Shown here piece by piece: positions 4,871 through 5,104 of a stretch of DNA of 5,104 nt. The notes below the pieces were generated by a model that did no database searches, was not told the DNA's origin, and worked only from the letters and a program-made list of their open reading frames with translations. Location: positions 1-5,104 of the forward strand of contig JBGTIS010000205.1 in the NCBI GenBank assembly GCA_041745535.1. Reading direction: 5' to 3'. Every line of letters starts with the position of its first letter. Positions within the stretch are counted from its first letter, which is position 1. Source of the DNA: JBGTIS01 sp041745535. GTDB taxonomy: Bacteria; Bacteroidota; Bacteroidia; Cytophagales; Cyclobacteriaceae. Both the position numbers and the translations under genes were made by a program.

Positions 4871-5104
4871 CACAGCGATTATTTGTTTTATGGCGATACC
4901 CAATTGCTGGCCGATTGTTACGACAACATCAAGCGATATATAGAGATAAAATTACGAAAATAAGTCCTAATGGACTGACTTCCTGGGGGTGGTGGGTGGT
5001 AAATGGTGCCACCACCCTGTACGAAAACTGGAACATCGATGCTGAAAACGATATTTCGCTAAACCACATCATGTTTGGTGAAATTGTCGCCTGGCTTTTT
5101 AAAG
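4853..5104 (+). pseudogene. Alpha-L-rhamnosidase (GH78-type) remnant, frameshifted and internally deleted, continues past window
   Basis: Two adjacent reading frames encode pieces of one family. The first frame (to the TAA at 4961-4963) gives SDYLFYGDTQLLADCYDNIK followed by RYIEIKL, the FYGD and YDN-KRY region of the helical barrel in GH78 rhamnosidases. The second frame, from about 4946 to the window end, gives ISPNGLTSWG then WWVVNGATTLYENWN and SLNHIMFGEIVAWLFK, the typical C-terminal part of the barrel. SPNGLTSWG normally precedes LGDW and a couple of hundred residues before a second SWG/TWG-type motif leads into NGATTL-E-W. Here they are joined directly, so I infer deletion between two similar SWG-coding sites plus a frameshift near 4950-4963. 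No proper N-terminus is present upstream: the frame opens only from 4778 with no upstream domains. The product would be non-functional. The family assignment rests on remembered motifs. Confidence 0.72.

Noticed and set aside
4982..4999. G-quadruplex from the GGGGG-TGG-TGGG-TGG run
   Set aside because: It would support only two quartets, and the run is explained by Trp/Gly/Val codons of the rhamnosidase remnant; it is mentioned only as a possible aid to the deletion.

Overview
The window looks like a piece of a Bacteroidota chromosome, probably Chitinophagaceae or Cytophagales. The evidence is a promoter matching the Bacteroidota pattern (ATTG, 20 nt, then TATATTTG) in front of an ArsR-family gene, little sign of Shine-Dalgarno sites, moderate-GC genes in AT-rich spacers, an alpha-helical gene family that I associate with Bacteroidota, and a fragment of a GH78-type alpha-L-rhamnosidase. 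Genus cannot be fixed by reading alone.

Layout. 1-343 (-): start of an AT- and Lys-rich unrecognised gene that leaves the window. 344-1225: long gene-poor stretch with a hairpin-like inverted repeat (394-452) and a degenerate repeat cluster (863-1079) that creates two spurious open frames. 1226-1909 (+): helical protein of unknown function with two internal repeats. 1941-2025: large GC-rich inverted-repeat structure between convergent genes. 2100-3684 (-): class I SAM methyltransferase, then an ArsR-type repressor and an AHSA1/SRPBCC protein in an overlapping pair with its own promoter and two operators. 3685-4077: AT-rich spacer ending in two exact 20-nt operator-like repeats. 4078-4708 (+): HigB/HigA toxin-antitoxin pair with a terminator at 4738-4761. 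About 4853-5104 (+): decayed, internally deleted alpha-L-rhamnosidase fragment running off the edge, preceded by an inverted repeat.

How it works together. Two self-contained regulatory modules stand out. The ArsR/SRPBCC pair carries GTAACC-N4-GGTTAC sites that cover its core promoter and so should repress itself. The higBA pair carries two GTAAC-N7-GTTAC sites 32 bp apart and is probably repressed by HigA. The two operator types share the GTAAC/GTTAC half-site. The toxin-antitoxin module, the truncated rhamnosidase and the repeats suggest an accessory, rearranged segment. I found no CRISPR array, tRNA, rRNA or complete insertion sequence, and no clearly new multi-gene system. The least explained items are the 863-1079 repeat cluster, the 1941-2025 palindromic element and the two-repeat helical protein.
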